Assembly: GCF_014652355.1 (NCBI RefSeq)
Contig: NZ_BMYQ01000013.1
Location: 50,234-114,233, forward strand
Reading direction: 5' to 3'
Length of the DNA: 64,000 bases
DNA from: Gemmobacter lanyuensis
GTDB lineage: Bacteria > Pseudomonadota > Alphaproteobacteria > Rhodobacterales > Rhodobacteraceae
The notes beneath the pieces were generated by a model. That model ran no database searches and was not told the origin of the DNA. It was given only the letters and a program-made list of their open reading frames with translations. The translations under genes were made by a program, and so were the position numbers. This document shows positions 43,563 to 52,186 of this stretch, piece after piece; within the stretch, counting starts at the first letter, position 1; every line of letters starts with the position of its first letter.

Positions 43563-44309
43563 TCAGTGGCCCAAGACCTGAGACAGGAACAGCCGGGTGC
43601 GATCACTTTTGGGTTGGCCGAAGAATTCTTCGGGCGGGGCTTCCTCGATGATCTCGCCCTTGTCCATGAAAATCACGCGGTCTGCCACTTTTCGGGCAAA
43701 GCCCATCTCATGCGTGACGCAGACCATGGTCATGCCTTCCTGGGCCAGCGTCACCATCACATCCAGCACCTCGGCAATCATCTCGGGGTCAAGTGCACTG
43801 GTCGGTTCGTCAAAGAGCAGGATTTCCGGCTGCATGCACAGCGCCCGCGCAATCGCCACACGCTGCTGTTGCCCGCCCGACAGTTGGCCGGGGAATTTCT
43901 GCGCCTGATCGGGGATGCGGACCTTTTCCAGATAGCGCATGGCCGTGGCCTCTGCCTCTGCGCGCGAGATCTTGCGCACCAGCATCGGCGCCAGAGTGCA
44001 GTTTTCCAGCACGGTCATATGCGGAAACAGATTGAACTGCTGGAACACCATGCCCACCTCGCGGCGGATTTCGTCGATGGAGCCGAGGTTGTCGTCCAGC
44101 TGGGTGCCAAAGACGCGGATCGCGCCGCTGTCATGTTCCTCGAGCTGGTTGATGCAGCGGATCATGGTGGACTTGCCCGACCCGGACGGGCCGCAGACCA
44201 CGACCTTTTCGCCCTTCGAGACGGTCAGGTTGATACTGCGCAGGGCGTGGAAGGTGCCGTAGTACTTGTTCAGGTCGGTGATTTCGATGGCAGGTGCGGT
44301 CAAATCCAT
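43563..44309 (-). CDS. aapP: General L-amino acid ABC transporter ATP-binding protein
   Basis: The 248-residue ATPase has Walker [10 protein letters not shown], signature [15 protein letters not shown], Walker [16 protein letters not shown] and switch His in CVTHEMGFA. These are typical of the polar amino-acid (GlnQ/AapP) class. The start at 44309 lies 4 nt after the AapM stop with AAGGA 8 nt upstream; an in-frame ATG at 44336 would overlap aapM. It energises import by AapJQM. Confidence 0.93.
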   Translation of the reverse strand: MDLTAPAIEITDLNKYYGTFHALRSINLTVSKGEKVVVCGPSGSGKSTMIRCINQLEEHDSGAIRVFGTQLDDNLGSIDEIRREVGMVFQQFNLFPHMTVLENCTLAPMLVRKISRAEAEATAMRYLEKVRIPDQAQKFPGQLSGGQQQRVAIARALCMQPEILLFDEPTSALDPEMIAEVLDVMVTLAQEGMTMVCVTHEMGFARKVADRVIFMDKGEIIEEAPPEEFFGQPKSDRTRLFLSQVLGH

Positions 44310-44313
44310 GACA

Positions 44314-45399
44314 TTAGTCCTTGCGATGGCCGACATTCATCCGGGCCTCGAGATAGGCGCCATAGCGCGAGAGGCCGAAGACGAAGGCAAAGTAGATGGC
44401 AGCGATGAAGACATAGACCTCGGCATAGGCGAATTTCCATTCGCCGGTCTTGAAGGCCGTGTTGCCCGCCGCCAGAAGCTCCATGAAGCCGACGACGACG
44501 ATCAGCGACGTTTCCATGAAGGCAATGACGAACTGGTTGATGGTTGCGGGCAGCGCTAGGCGAAACGCCTGCGGCAGCACGATGCGGAAGGTGCGATGCC
44601 AATAGGTCAGGCCCAGGGCCTTCGCGGCCTCTTCCTGCCCCTTGGGAATACCCTGAAACCCGCCGCGGATGATCTCGGCCTGATAGGCGGCGAAGAACAG
44701 CGCCGCGCCAAAGAGAACGCGATAAAGCTTTTCCCCGATCAGGAAGCCCGGCAGCATGAAGGGCAGCACGATCGCGCAGGTGAACAGGATCGACAGCAAC
44801 GGCAGTGACCGGATGGTATCGATGATCCAGCCCGTCACCCGCGCGATGACCGGATATTCCGACCGTCTCAGCAGCGCGAGCCCGATGGCCAGCGGCATCC
44901 CGATGATCCCGGTGGCGACGAAGATGAACAGCGTCAGCGGCAGGCCGCCCCATTGCTGTTCATTCACCGGCACAAGGCCAAGCACGCCCCCGCGCATCAG
45001 AGTGTAGAAGATCACCGTGCCCAGCACCCAGACCAGCGCCAGGCGGCCAAAGCTCCACATGCGCGGCAGGCAGGACAGCAGGATCACCACACCGACCACC
45101 ACGCAGGCCAGCGCCGAGCGCCACTGTTCTTCGTAGGGGTAGATGCCAAACAGAATGACACGCCAGCGCACCGCGATCACCGACCAGCAGGCGCCACCGT
45201 GGGCCACGCAGGTCTCTTGCGTGCCATCGGCGCCGAAGGTTGCGCGGATCACGCCCCAATCCAGCAGAAACCAGCCGATCCATGCGATGACTGCGGCGCT
45301 GAGCAGGGTCATCAGAACCGCCAGCGGCGATCCGAAATAGTCGCGGCGCAGGCGCCGCAGGCGGGCGGACTGCCCGCCGGGAAGGGATGATGCGGTCAT
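44314..45399 (-). CDS. aapM: General L-amino acid ABC transporter permease
   Basis: This 361-residue permease has the long AapM-type N-terminal half with several membrane segments. Its HisM-class core includes [84 protein letters not shown] and a C-terminal LEARMNVG. A periplasmic loop contains two Cys residues ([10 protein letters not shown]). Its start overlaps the aapQ stop... here read right to left, aapQ precedes it with a 4-nt overlap, and aapP follows. Confidence 0.93.
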   Translation of the reverse strand: MTASSLPGGQSARLRRLRRDYFGSPLAVLMTLLSAAVIAWIGWFLLDWGVIRATFGADGTQETCVAHGGACWSVIAVRWRVILFGIYPYEEQWRSALACVVVGVVILLSCLPRMWSFGRLALVWVLGTVIFYTLMRGGVLGLVPVNEQQWGGLPLTLFIFVATGIIGMPLAIGLALLRRSEYPVIARVTGWIIDTIRSLPLLSILFTCAIVLPFMLPGFLIGEKLYRVLFGAALFFAAYQAEIIRGGFQGIPKGQEEAAKALGLTYWHRTFRIVLPQAFRLALPATINQFVIAFMETSLIVVVGFMELLAAGNTAFKTGEWKFAYAEVYVFIAAIYFAFVFGLSRYGAYLEARMNVGHRKD

Positions 45400-46574
45400 G
45401 CGGACCCCGTGGTCTGATGGCCCTTCAGCGCGATTGCCCGGTTCAGGCGGTTCAGCACAGCGGCAAGCGAGAAGTTGATGAGAAGGAACCCGGCCATGAG
45501 GATACCAATGAATTCAAAGGTCTGGCCCGAGTGGTTGATGGATGAGGCGATGACCATGAAGAAGTCGGAAAAGCCCACGGCAATACCCAGCGTCGTCGCC
45601 TTGATCAGCCAGACATATTGGTTGATCAGAATGGGCAGCATGGCCCTGAACGCCAGCGGCAGCCGCACGCGGGTAAAGATGTGCCAGGACGACAGGCCAA
45701 GGGCTGCCGCCGCCTCCATCTGCCCGCGCCCCACGGATTTGAAGCCGCCGCGCACGATCTCGCCGACATAGGCCGCGCCATAGGTGGTGATCGCGATGGC
45801 AAGGGCATAGAATTCGGGCTGGATGCGGAAGCCACCGTCGATCTTCAGGCCCTGCAAAGCGGGCAGCGTGACCCAGGCGTCGGCCGGATCATGGCCCAGC
45901 ACCACAAAGACACCGGCACCGATCAGCCCTGCCAGAACCGCCAGCAGCGCGACTCGGCGTTGGCCTCTGGGTTCCACTCGGTTGAAACGGCGCGCGGTCA
46001 GCACCCAGATCGCCAGCCCAAGCCCGACCAGACCCGACAGCACCGCCAGCGCCACCGTCCCCGGCCCGACCATCAGGCCCGGTAGATAGAGCCCGCGCGC
46101 ATTGATCAGCGCGCCGCCAAAGGCAATCGAGGCGCGTGGCGCAGGCAGCGCATTGGCCATCGCATACCAGAAGAACAACTGCAGGATCAGCGGCAGGTTG
46201 CGGAAAATTTCGATGTAGATCGTGCCCAGAAGCCGCGCCGCCGGATTGCGGCCAGACCGCATCAGCCCGACCACCAGGCCCAGCACCGAAGCCCCGGCAA
46301 GCCCGAGGGTGCCCATGAACAGCGTGTTCATCAGCCCCATCAGCAGATACCACCAGTAGGGGTCTGCCGTGGTTGTGGGAAGCAGCGAGAAGTTCATTTC
46401 CCAGCCGGTACTTTTCCACAGGAAATCAAACCCCGAGGTCAACCCCTGTGTCGCCAGATTGGTCCGCGCGGTCAGCGTCGCGGCAAGGACAAGAAGCAAC
46501 AGGCCGGCCACGAAGCCGGCCTGAAGCGTTACCCTGCGAAACGCCCTGCTGCGCAAGAAAGACGGTCCCGTCAT
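45396..46574 (-). CDS. aapQ: General L-amino acid ABC transporter permease
   Basis: This 392-residue permease has the AapQ features GFDFLWKSTGWEMNFSL near the N-terminus, YIEIFRNLPLILQLFFWYAM and the EAA-loop YVGEIVRGGFKSVGRGQMEAAAALGLSSWHIFTRVRLPLAFRAMLPILINQYVWLIKATTLG. The start at 46574 has GGAGG 8 nt upstream; the longer frame runs into the preceding hairpin. With AapM it forms the membrane channel. Confidence 0.93.
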   Translation of the reverse strand: MTGPSFLRSRAFRRVTLQAGFVAGLLLLVLAATLTARTNLATQGLTSGFDFLWKSTGWEMNFSLLPTTTADPYWWYLLMGLMNTLFMGTLGLAGASVLGLVVGLMRSGRNPAARLLGTIYIEIFRNLPLILQLFFWYAMANALPAPRASIAFGGALINARGLYLPGLMVGPGTVALAVLSGLVGLGLAIWVLTARRFNRVEPRGQRRVALLAVLAGLIGAGVFVVLGHDPADAWVTLPALQGLKIDGGFRIQPEFYALAIAITTYGAAYVGEIVRGGFKSVGRGQMEAAAALGLSSWHIFTRVRLPLAFRAMLPILINQYVWLIKATTLGIAVGFSDFFMVIASSINHSGQTFEFIGILMAGFLLINFSLAAVLNRLNRAIALKGHQTTGSA

Positions 46575-46606
46575 TGGCCTGTCCTCCGCTATATGTTGAG
46601 CAAAGC

Positions 46607-46631
46607 GCCGTGCCGGATGAACCGGCACGGC
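46607..46631 (-). terminator. Intercistronic hairpin between aapJ and aapQ
   Basis: GCCGTGCCGG (46607-46616) and CCGGCACGGC (46622-46631) form a perfect 10-bp stem with loop ATGAA, 15 nt after the aapJ stop. It is the expected position for a leaky terminator that keeps binding protein in excess over permease. Confidence 0.65.
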
Positions 46632-46645
46632 CCGGGACCGAAGGA

Positions 46646-47677
46646 TCAGTCAACCACCAGCGGGAACAGCACGCCGCCCGCGTTCCACAGCGCGGTCATT
46701 TCGCGCGGCATCTTGTAGGGCGATTCCTGACCAAGGCTGCGCTCGAAGATCTCGGAGTAGTTGCCGACCTTCTTGATCACATTATAGGCCCAGTCATCCT
46801 GCAGACCCAAACCTGTGCCCATGCCCGGCGTCGCGCCCAGGAACTTCCCGATCTCGGCGGTCGGCGGATTGGCTTTCACCTCATCGATATTTGCCGAGGT
46901 GATGCCCTCCTGCTCAGCAAAGAGCAGCGCCGACAGCGTCCAGTTGGCAATATCGACCCAGTTGTCGTCGCCCTGACGCATGATCATGACTTCAGGCTCC
47001 AGCGCCAGCACGTCGGGCAGCAAAACGTGGCTGTCGGGCGCTTCGGATTGCGAGGCGGCAATCGCCAGCACCGGCCCCCACTGGGCGTAGGTATCGCAAC
47101 GACCCGAGAAATAGGCGGCCTCGACCTCTTCGTTCTTCTCGATGGCGACGATTTCCATCTTGATGCCCTTGGCCTGCAGATAGGAGGCCACCTGACGTTC
47201 GGTCGAGGTCGAGGCGGGAACGCAGATCGAACCGCCTTCGGCGTCCTTCAGCGAGGTCAGGTTCAGCTCCTTGTGCGCCATCACCTTGGTCGTGCCAAGG
47301 TAATAGGACATCGAGAATTGCAGACCCAGTTCGGTATCGCGGCTGCGCGTGCCGCCCGAAGCCTTGATCACGATGTCGATGTCACCCGATTGCAGGGCGG
47401 GCCAGCGCTGCGCCCAGTCGATCGGCACGATATTCGCCTTGGCGGGATCGCCGAAAATGGCGGTGGTCATGGCGCGGCACAGTTCGATATCGATGCCCTT
47501 CCAGACGCCCTTGTCATCGACCTCGGCAAAGCCGAGGTAGGAACCGATATCGCCCGGGCAGTTCAGCTGGCCACGGGCCTGCACCGATTTCAGCGTGTCG
47601 CCCGTTCCGGCTTGCGCCACACCGGCCGACAGCGCCATCGCACCAGCAGCAAGGGTCAGTTTCAGTGTCGTTTTCAT
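46646..47677 (-). CDS. aapJ: General L-amino acid ABC transporter substrate-binding protein
   Basis: The 343-residue protein has a signal peptide (MKTTLKLTLAAGAMALSAGVAQA). Typical AapJ segments are TLKSVQARGQLNCPGDIGSYLGFAEVDDKGVWKGIDIELCRAMTTAIFGD and DIVIKASGGTRSRDTELGLQFSMSYYLGTTKVMA. A two-Cys pattern (NCPG, ELCRA) is present. The start at 47677 is the family N-terminus with AGGGAA upstream. AapJ proteins have broad L-amino-acid specificity, so the cargo could be an unusual amino acid related to the neighbouring catabolic genes. Confidence 0.93.
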   Translation of the reverse strand: MKTTLKLTLAAGAMALSAGVAQAGTGDTLKSVQARGQLNCPGDIGSYLGFAEVDDKGVWKGIDIELCRAMTTAIFGDPAKANIVPIDWAQRWPALQSGDIDIVIKASGGTRSRDTELGLQFSMSYYLGTTKVMAHKELNLTSLKDAEGGSICVPASTSTERQVASYLQAKGIKMEIVAIEKNEEVEAAYFSGRCDTYAQWGPVLAIAASQSEAPDSHVLLPDVLALEPEVMIMRQGDDNWVDIANWTLSALLFAEQEGITSANIDEVKANPPTAEIGKFLGATPGMGTGLGLQDDWAYNVIKKVGNYSEIFERSLGQESPYKMPREMTALWNAGGVLFPLVVD

Positions 47678-47770
47678 GGAGATTCCCTGTTTTGTGATGG
47701 AAGCAGGACTTTGTGCATGACGCCGCAATCGCCTGCGTGACCTGCGGCGCCTTTGACCTGGGCCGGGGAC

Positions 47771-48520
47771 TCAGGCGTAGATGTAACCGCCTGAAACAAT
47801 GACGTTTTCACCGGTCATGTAGGTATTCTTCGGCCCGCCCGCCATCAGCACCCATTCGGCGATTTCGGTGGGTAACGCGCCGCGCCCAAGCGGGCTTGCC
47901 TTGGCCAGTTCGTCGAGGAAGCCCGAGGCGCGCGCCTTCTCGGTCGCCATGCCCGCTGGCGCGACCGAGTTCACCAAAATCCCGTCAGGGGCGACGTAAT
48001 CGGCAACTGATTTCGTCAGGCTGACCACGGCGGCCTTGGTTGCGGCGTAATGGATGTTCTTCGGATGCGCCTTGAAGGCGTCGACCGAGGTGATGTTGAC
48101 GATGCGGCCGCGCACATGGGCCACCGGCTCTTGCGTCTTCATCTGTTCGATCGCGGCGACCATCATGTGATAGGTGCCCTTGATGTTGACCGCGTTCGAC
48201 AGATCCCATTCCTCATCCGTCACGCCCAGCGTGGGACGACGGGGGTAGATTGCGGCGCTGTTGATGAGGGTATCGACCCGGCCGAGGACCTCGGCCACCT
48301 GACGGAAGGCGGCATGCGAGGCCGCTGCGGTGCGGATGTCGCAGGCCACGGCGACGCAGCGCAGGCCCTTGGCCTTGGCGCTGGCTAGCGCGGCTTCGGC
48401 GGCCGCGCCATCAATGTCGATGATGCCGATTCCCACGGCGCCCTCGGCCACCGCCATATCCACGAGCAGCGCGCCCAATCCGGCAGCACCCCCGACAACC
48501 ACAAGATTCAAGTCTTTCAT
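47771..48520 (-). CDS. SDR-family oxidoreductase
   Basis: The 249-residue SDR has a glycine motif VGGAAGLGA, NxxA-type LINSAAIY, catalytic Ser in NITSVDAF and YxxxK as YAATK, and ends VIVSGGYIYA. The start at 48520 has GAGG 6 nt upstream, and the gene begins 7 nt after the stop of the next SDR. It is followed by aapJ after 93 nt. The substrate is unknown; the position suggests a hydroxy intermediate of the amino-acid-like substrate imported by Aap. Confidence 0.88.
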   Translation of the reverse strand: MKDLNLVVVGGAAGLGALLVDMAVAEGAVGIGIIDIDGAAAEAALASAKAKGLRCVAVACDIRTAAASHAAFRQVAEVLGRVDTLINSAAIYPRRPTLGVTDEEWDLSNAVNIKGTYHMMVAAIEQMKTQEPVAHVRGRIVNITSVDAFKAHPKNIHYAATKAAVVSLTKSVADYVAPDGILVNSVAPAGMATEKARASGFLDELAKASPLGRGALPTEIAEWVLMAGGPKNTYMTGENVIVSGGYIYA

Positions 48521-48527
48521 GTCTGCC

Positions 48528-49241
48528 TCATTTGAGCGAGATAGGGGGAACGGGCCGCGTCGGCATGATGTCGAGCCGCGTGACATCGGCCCGCGCAGGC
48601 AGACGCAGCAGCGCCAGCACCGCGTCGGCAATGTCCGAGGGCATCAAGGAATCGCCGCCCGCATACATGGATTGCCGGGTCTCGGCGCTCAGCACGCTTT
48701 CATAAAGCGCGGTCTGCACGCGCCCCGGCACCAGTTCGGTCACGCGGATGCCATCGACCGCAACTTCGGCCCGCAGGCTGGCGGCAAAGGCAGAGATCGC
48801 GGCCTTGGTCGCGGCATAGACTGCAAAATTCGCACCCGGCGCATGGGCGGCGGAAGACCCGGTAAAGACCAGATGACCCGATTTCGCGGCGCGCATCTGC
48901 GGCAGGACCAGCCGTGTCAGCGACAGCACCGCCTGCAGATTGACCTCGACCGTCTGGTCGATATCGTCAAAGCCCATCGTGTCGAAGGGGCCGGGTTTGG
49001 GCATCACACCCGCATTGTTGATCAGGATATCGACCTTCACCCCCGTCAGCGCGGCCTTGAGCGCGGCGCGGTCCGACAGGTCCAAGCACAGGGTCTCGAT
49101 CCCCGGCGCCTCAGCGGCAAGATCGGCGAGCGCCGCCTGATTGCGCCCGGTGGCGAGGACGGCATAGCCCGCCTGACGCAGGGTGATGGCGATGGCGCGG
49201 CCGATACCGCTTGTCGCCCCCGTGACCATTGCGCGTTGCAT
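48528..49241 (-). CDS. SDR-family oxidoreductase
   Basis: The 237-residue SDR has TGATSGIG, the NADP-type TGRNQ after beta-2, NNAG, catalytic Ser in FTGSSAAHA and YxxxK as YAATK. The start at 49241 has GGAGG 5 nt upstream; the long open frame upstream is non-family sequence crossing a terminator. It resembles serine/3-hydroxy acid-type SDRs (YdfG-like) in size and motif spacing, but this is only an impression. Confidence 0.88.
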   Translation of the reverse strand: MQRAMVTGATSGIGRAIAITLRQAGYAVLATGRNQAALADLAAEAPGIETLCLDLSDRAALKAALTGVKVDILINNAGVMPKPGPFDTMGFDDIDQTVEVNLQAVLSLTRLVLPQMRAAKSGHLVFTGSSAAHAPGANFAVYAATKAAISAFAASLRAEVAVDGIRVTELVPGRVQTALYESVLSAETRQSMYAGGDSLMPSDIADAVLALLRLPARADVTRLDIMPTRPVPPISLK

Positions 49242-49340
49242 GGAACCTCCAACTCTGGTTTGGGCAGGATGTCGCCACGGGGCCTTTTGCAAAAGGAAGA
49301 AAAACCGCGAAAAGGAAAGCCAGCCTTTCCATTCGACGCG

Positions 49341-49380
49341 CAAAATGAAAGGCCCGGCCGCAGGCGAATGCGGTCGGGCC
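49341..49380 (-). terminator. Rho-independent terminator after the FCD-type GntR gene
   Basis: Arms 49351-49362 and 49369-49380 pair over 12 bp (one G-U) with a 6-nt loop. On the minus strand the stem is followed by TTTCATTTTG. It lies 25 nt after the regulator stop and separates the two minus-strand transcription units. Confidence 0.75.
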
Positions 49381-49404
49381 TTGCATGGGGGCGGATCTGT
49401 GCTG

Positions 49405-50136
49405 TCAGGTCGGTTTGGGCTCCAGACGGTCCTTGCGCCCAGTCGCATGGGCCAGGGCGCGCAGTCGTTCCAGGCTGTTCAGCAAGTGGCTTCGCATGGC
49501 CGCGCGGGCGGCATCGGGCTGGCGGCGTTCGATCGCATCGACGATCGCCCGGTGTTCAGCATGAATACGATCGAAATATTCGTCCTTCAGCGCCGCGCTC
49601 AGCACGTAGCCCAGTTGAAGACGCGGGGCGATCTGCTGGCTGAGATAGGTGAGAAAATCGATGATCTGCGCGTTATGCGTGCCGCGGGCAATCAGCAGAT
49701 GGAAATCATGGTCATAATGCACGCGCGTCGCGGCGGGGTCGGGATGGGCGGAATCCACCCGCTCCATCTCGGCGCGAATGGCGCGGGCCTCTGCGTCAGC
49801 GCAGCGCTCGGCGCAAAGGCCCGCCGCCTCCACCTCAACCGCAAGGCGCAGCTCCAGCAGAGCGATGGTCTGGGGCAGCGCCGCAAGGTCCTGATCAGGA
49901 ATGGAAAAACTTCCCAGCGGCGCCTCGGAAACAAAGACCCCCTTGCCCTGCCGCGGCACGACCAGCCCCTCGGATCGCAGCCGGGCAATCGCCTCACGCA
50001 CGACGGTGCGGCTGACTTCGAAGCTGAGGCAAAGCTCAGCTTCGGTGGGCAGTTGCGCGCCGGGGCCAAGCTTGCCGGTCCGGATCTGATCGAGCAGACC
50101 TTCAAATACGACGGTCGAAAGAGATTTCCGTTTCAT
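49405..50136 (-). CDS. GntR-family regulator (FadR/FCD type)
   Basis: This 243-residue protein has a winged HTH (LGPGAQLPTEAELCLSFEVSRTVVREAIARLRSEGLVVPRQGKGVFV) and an all-helical FCD domain with metal-type His/Asp residues (HYDHDFHLLIARGTHNAQI...EHRAIVDAIERRQPDAARAAMRSHL). FCD domains bind carboxylates, often sugar acids, through a metal ion. The start at 50136 has AGGG 6 nt upstream. It sits in the middle of the shikimate-dehydrogenase/SDR/RidA genes and is the likely regulator of these and possibly of the divergent DAO gene. Confidence 0.9.
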   Translation of the reverse strand: MKRKSLSTVVFEGLLDQIRTGKLGPGAQLPTEAELCLSFEVSRTVVREAIARLRSEGLVVPRQGKGVFVSEAPLGSFSIPDQDLAALPQTIALLELRLAVEVEAAGLCAERCADAEARAIRAEMERVDSAHPDPAATRVHYDHDFHLLIARGTHNAQIIDFLTYLSQQIAPRLQLGYVLSAALKDEYFDRIHAEHRAIVDAIERRQPDAARAAMRSHLLNSLERLRALAHATGRKDRLEPKPT

Positions 50137-50169
50137 CGGCACCCTGCGGTTTAGCTGCGCCAAGCCCTA

Positions 50170-50517
50170 TCAGAGCGCGGCGGTCACGATCAACTCTACC
50201 AGCATCCCCGGCTTGGCCATTCGGCCTTCCCCGCTTGATCGCGCAGGCGCATGTTCAGGCGTGATCCAGGCATCCCAGACGCGGTTCACGGCGTCAAAGT
50301 CGCGGATATCGTCCAGCCACATCTGCACATGCAGGATGTTCTCGCGCTTGCTGCCCGCTTTGGCGAGCAGGCGGTCGATCTTGTCCAGAACCTCTTGCAT
50401 CTGGGCCTCGGCGCTGGTGCCGGGGGTGCCGACCTGCCCGGTCAGATAGACGGTGCCGTTATGGACGACGCCATGATGGATGCGGGTATCGAAATCGAAT
50501 CTTTGAATCTCGGCCAT
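50170..50517 (-). CDS. RidA-family (YjgF/Rid) enamine/imine deaminase
   Basis: This 115-residue protein has the Rid fold signature: GTVYLTGQVG, ENILHVQMWLDDIRDF and the C-terminal PARSSGEGRMAKPGMLVELIVTA. Arg93 corresponds to the substrate-carboxylate Arg of active RidA proteins. RidA hydrolyses reactive imines/enamines released by amino-acid oxidases and PLP enzymes. Two DAO-type flavoenzymes and an aminotransferase are encoded nearby, so imine clean-up is a coherent role. It is 33 nt upstream of the GntR start. Confidence 0.87.
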   Translation of the reverse strand: MAEIQRFDFDTRIHHGVVHNGTVYLTGQVGTPGTSAEAQMQEVLDKIDRLLAKAGSKRENILHVQMWLDDIRDFDAVNRVWDAWITPEHAPARSSGEGRMAKPGMLVELIVTAAL

Positions 50518-50520
50518 GGA

Positions 50521-51312
50521 TCAGCTCCGGATCGGGTTGCCGCGCTGGTAATGCGCGTAGGGAGCCTGCACGAGCCATCCGGCATCGACAGGCAGGGTCA
50601 CGCCGGTGATGCTGGCGGCGCGGTCGGAACAGAGGAACATCACCGCCTCGGCAATATCCTCGGGCTGCACGAATTTCTTCAGCGCGGTGGTCTCAAGGAT
50701 CGCCTCGGGGTTCCGTTCCCCGGCGGCAATCTTGGCCTTCAAGCCGTCGGACAGCGTAAAGCCCGGCGCAACTGCATTGACGCGCACCCCCTTGGGACCC
50801 AGCTCGTTTGCCAAAATCTCGGTCAGAGCCTTCACCGCCTGTTTGCCCGGCGTATAGGCCGGAAGCGACAGCGGCGCGAATGAAGCCAGTGATCCGACAT
50901 TCAGGATTGCCCCGCGCCCCGCCGCCGCCATCAGACGGCCAAAGACCTGACAGCCCAAGAGCGTGCCGCGATAGTTGATGCGCCACAGTTGTTCATCTTC
51001 ATCCAGCGGCTGATCCAGCACGCGCTTGCCGCTTTGCAGGATGCCCGCACAATTGACCACGATTTCGGGGGTGCCAAAGCCGTTCTGCACCGCCGCGCCA
51101 AGCGCCTCCATCGCGGCGGCATCCGCGACATCGACCGGCAGGAAGGCCGCGTCGCTGGCCCCGGCGGCGAGGCAATCCTGCGCGACCGTAGCGCCCCGTG
51201 CGGCATTGCGCCCGGCGATCAGCACCCGGTGCCCCTCGGTGGCAAAGCGCAGCGCCACGGCGCGGCCAATACCCGAGGTGCCCCCGATCACAAGCGAAAT
51301 CGGTTCAGACAT
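50521..51312 (-). CDS. SDR-family oxidoreductase
   Basis: The 263-residue SDR has IGGTSGIGRAVA, NCAGIL, NVGSLASF for the catalytic Ser and YxxxK as YTPGK, with the terminal GVTLPVDAGWLVQAP. The start at 51312 overlaps the shikimate-dehydrogenase-like stop by 8 nt (ATGTCTGA). It is probably cotranscribed with that gene and RidA. The substrate is unknown. Confidence 0.88.
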   Translation of the reverse strand: MSEPISLVIGGTSGIGRAVALRFATEGHRVLIAGRNAARGATVAQDCLAAGASDAAFLPVDVADAAAMEALGAAVQNGFGTPEIVVNCAGILQSGKRVLDQPLDEDEQLWRINYRGTLLGCQVFGRLMAAAGRGAILNVGSLASFAPLSLPAYTPGKQAVKALTEILANELGPKGVRVNAVAPGFTLSDGLKAKIAAGERNPEAILETTALKKFVQPEDIAEAVMFLCSDRAASITGVTLPVDAGWLVQAPYAHYQRGNPIRS

Positions 51313-52114
51313 CGCGGTTCTTCCTGTCCACATCGAAGAAATCGACCCAGGCCTGCATCTGGCAATCCATCATCGGGCGCCCGGCTTCTGCATGGCAGCC
51401 ACGGGCGCGGGCCTCTTGCAGCAGACGCGTCTCGCTCGGCTCCATGATGATGTCGAAGATCACCATGCCGGGCCGCGCGTTTTCGATGGCCATGGGCAGC
51501 GGATCGGCGGGTTTCATCCCGATGGGCGTGGCGTTTACCGCGATATCCATCCCCGCCGGATCAGCCGGGCCGGTCACGACGCTGCAGGCCGGGAATTCAC
51601 GGCGCACTGCGGCGGCCAGCGCCTCGGCCCGGTCGGCATCGACATCGGCAATGGTCAGCTCGGCCACCCCCTCTTCCGCGAGGCAATGGGCAATCGACGA
51701 TCCACCACCCCCTGCCCCGACCAGCAGCGCGCGCTTGCCCTGCATCACGTGGCCCTTGGTCTTCATCGCCATGACAAAGCCATAGCCGTCGAAATTGTCA
51801 GCCTCCCATCCGCCTTCGGGCAGGCGGCGCAGCACATTGGCGGCACCAACACGGGCGGCGCGCGGATGGGCCTTCACCGCCTTCTCCAGCAGTTTGCCCT
51901 TGTAGGGGATCGAAACGATGATGCCGCGCAGGTTCTGCATCGCATCCAGACCTGCCCAGAGATCCTCAAGCCGGTCCGGGGTGCAGGTCATCGGCACCAT
52001 CAGGCTGTCCAGGCCGCGGTCCTCAAACAGTGCGTTGAAGGCACCGGGACTTTTCGCATGTCCAACCGGGTGCGCCAGCATGGCGAAAACATCGGCCTTT
52101 CCTGTTCCTCGCAT
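51305..52114 (-). CDS. Shikimate/quinate dehydrogenase-family protein
   Basis: The 269-residue protein has the AroE substrate-binding opening FAMLAHPVGHAKSPGAFNALFEDRGLD, the catalytic Lys region GIIVSIPYKGKLLEKAV, Asn in RVGAANVLRR, Asp in ADNFDGYGF and NADP-binding GAGGGGSSIAHCLAE. These match shikimate dehydrogenase-like enzymes, some of which act on quinate or unrelated hydroxy acids in catabolic operons. The setting (SDRs, RidA, amino-acid importer) argues against biosynthesis. It heads the minus-strand unit that is divergent from the DAO gene at 52187. Confidence 0.85.
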   Translation of the reverse strand: MRGTGKADVFAMLAHPVGHAKSPGAFNALFEDRGLDSLMVPMTCTPDRLEDLWAGLDAMQNLRGIIVSIPYKGKLLEKAVKAHPRAARVGAANVLRRLPEGGWEADNFDGYGFVMAMKTKGHVMQGKRALLVGAGGGGSSIAHCLAEEGVAELTIADVDADRAEALAAAVRREFPACSVVTGPADPAGMDIAVNATPIGMKPADPLPMAIENARPGMVIFDIIMEPSETRLLQEARARGCHAEAGRPMMDCQMQAWVDFFDVDRKNRDV

Positions 52115-52158
52115 CTTTTGTCCTTTGCATGGATTCGGGGCTTGCGCTTCTCTTGTTA

Positions 52159-52184
52159 TCAGTCATCATACAAATGACAACTGA
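52159..52184. promoter_or_regulatory. Candidate operator in the shikimate-dehydrogenase-like / DAO divergent region
   Basis: In the 72-bp divergent gap, GTCAT (52162-52166) and ATGAC (52174-52178) form an inverted repeat with spacer CATACAA, flanked by TCAGT and ACTGA. On the minus strand it contains TTTGTATGATGAC, similar to ATTTGTATGAC-type sites recalled for FCD GntR proteins. Binding by the GntR at 49405-50136 is inference. Confidence 0.4.
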
Positions 52185-52186
52185 AA

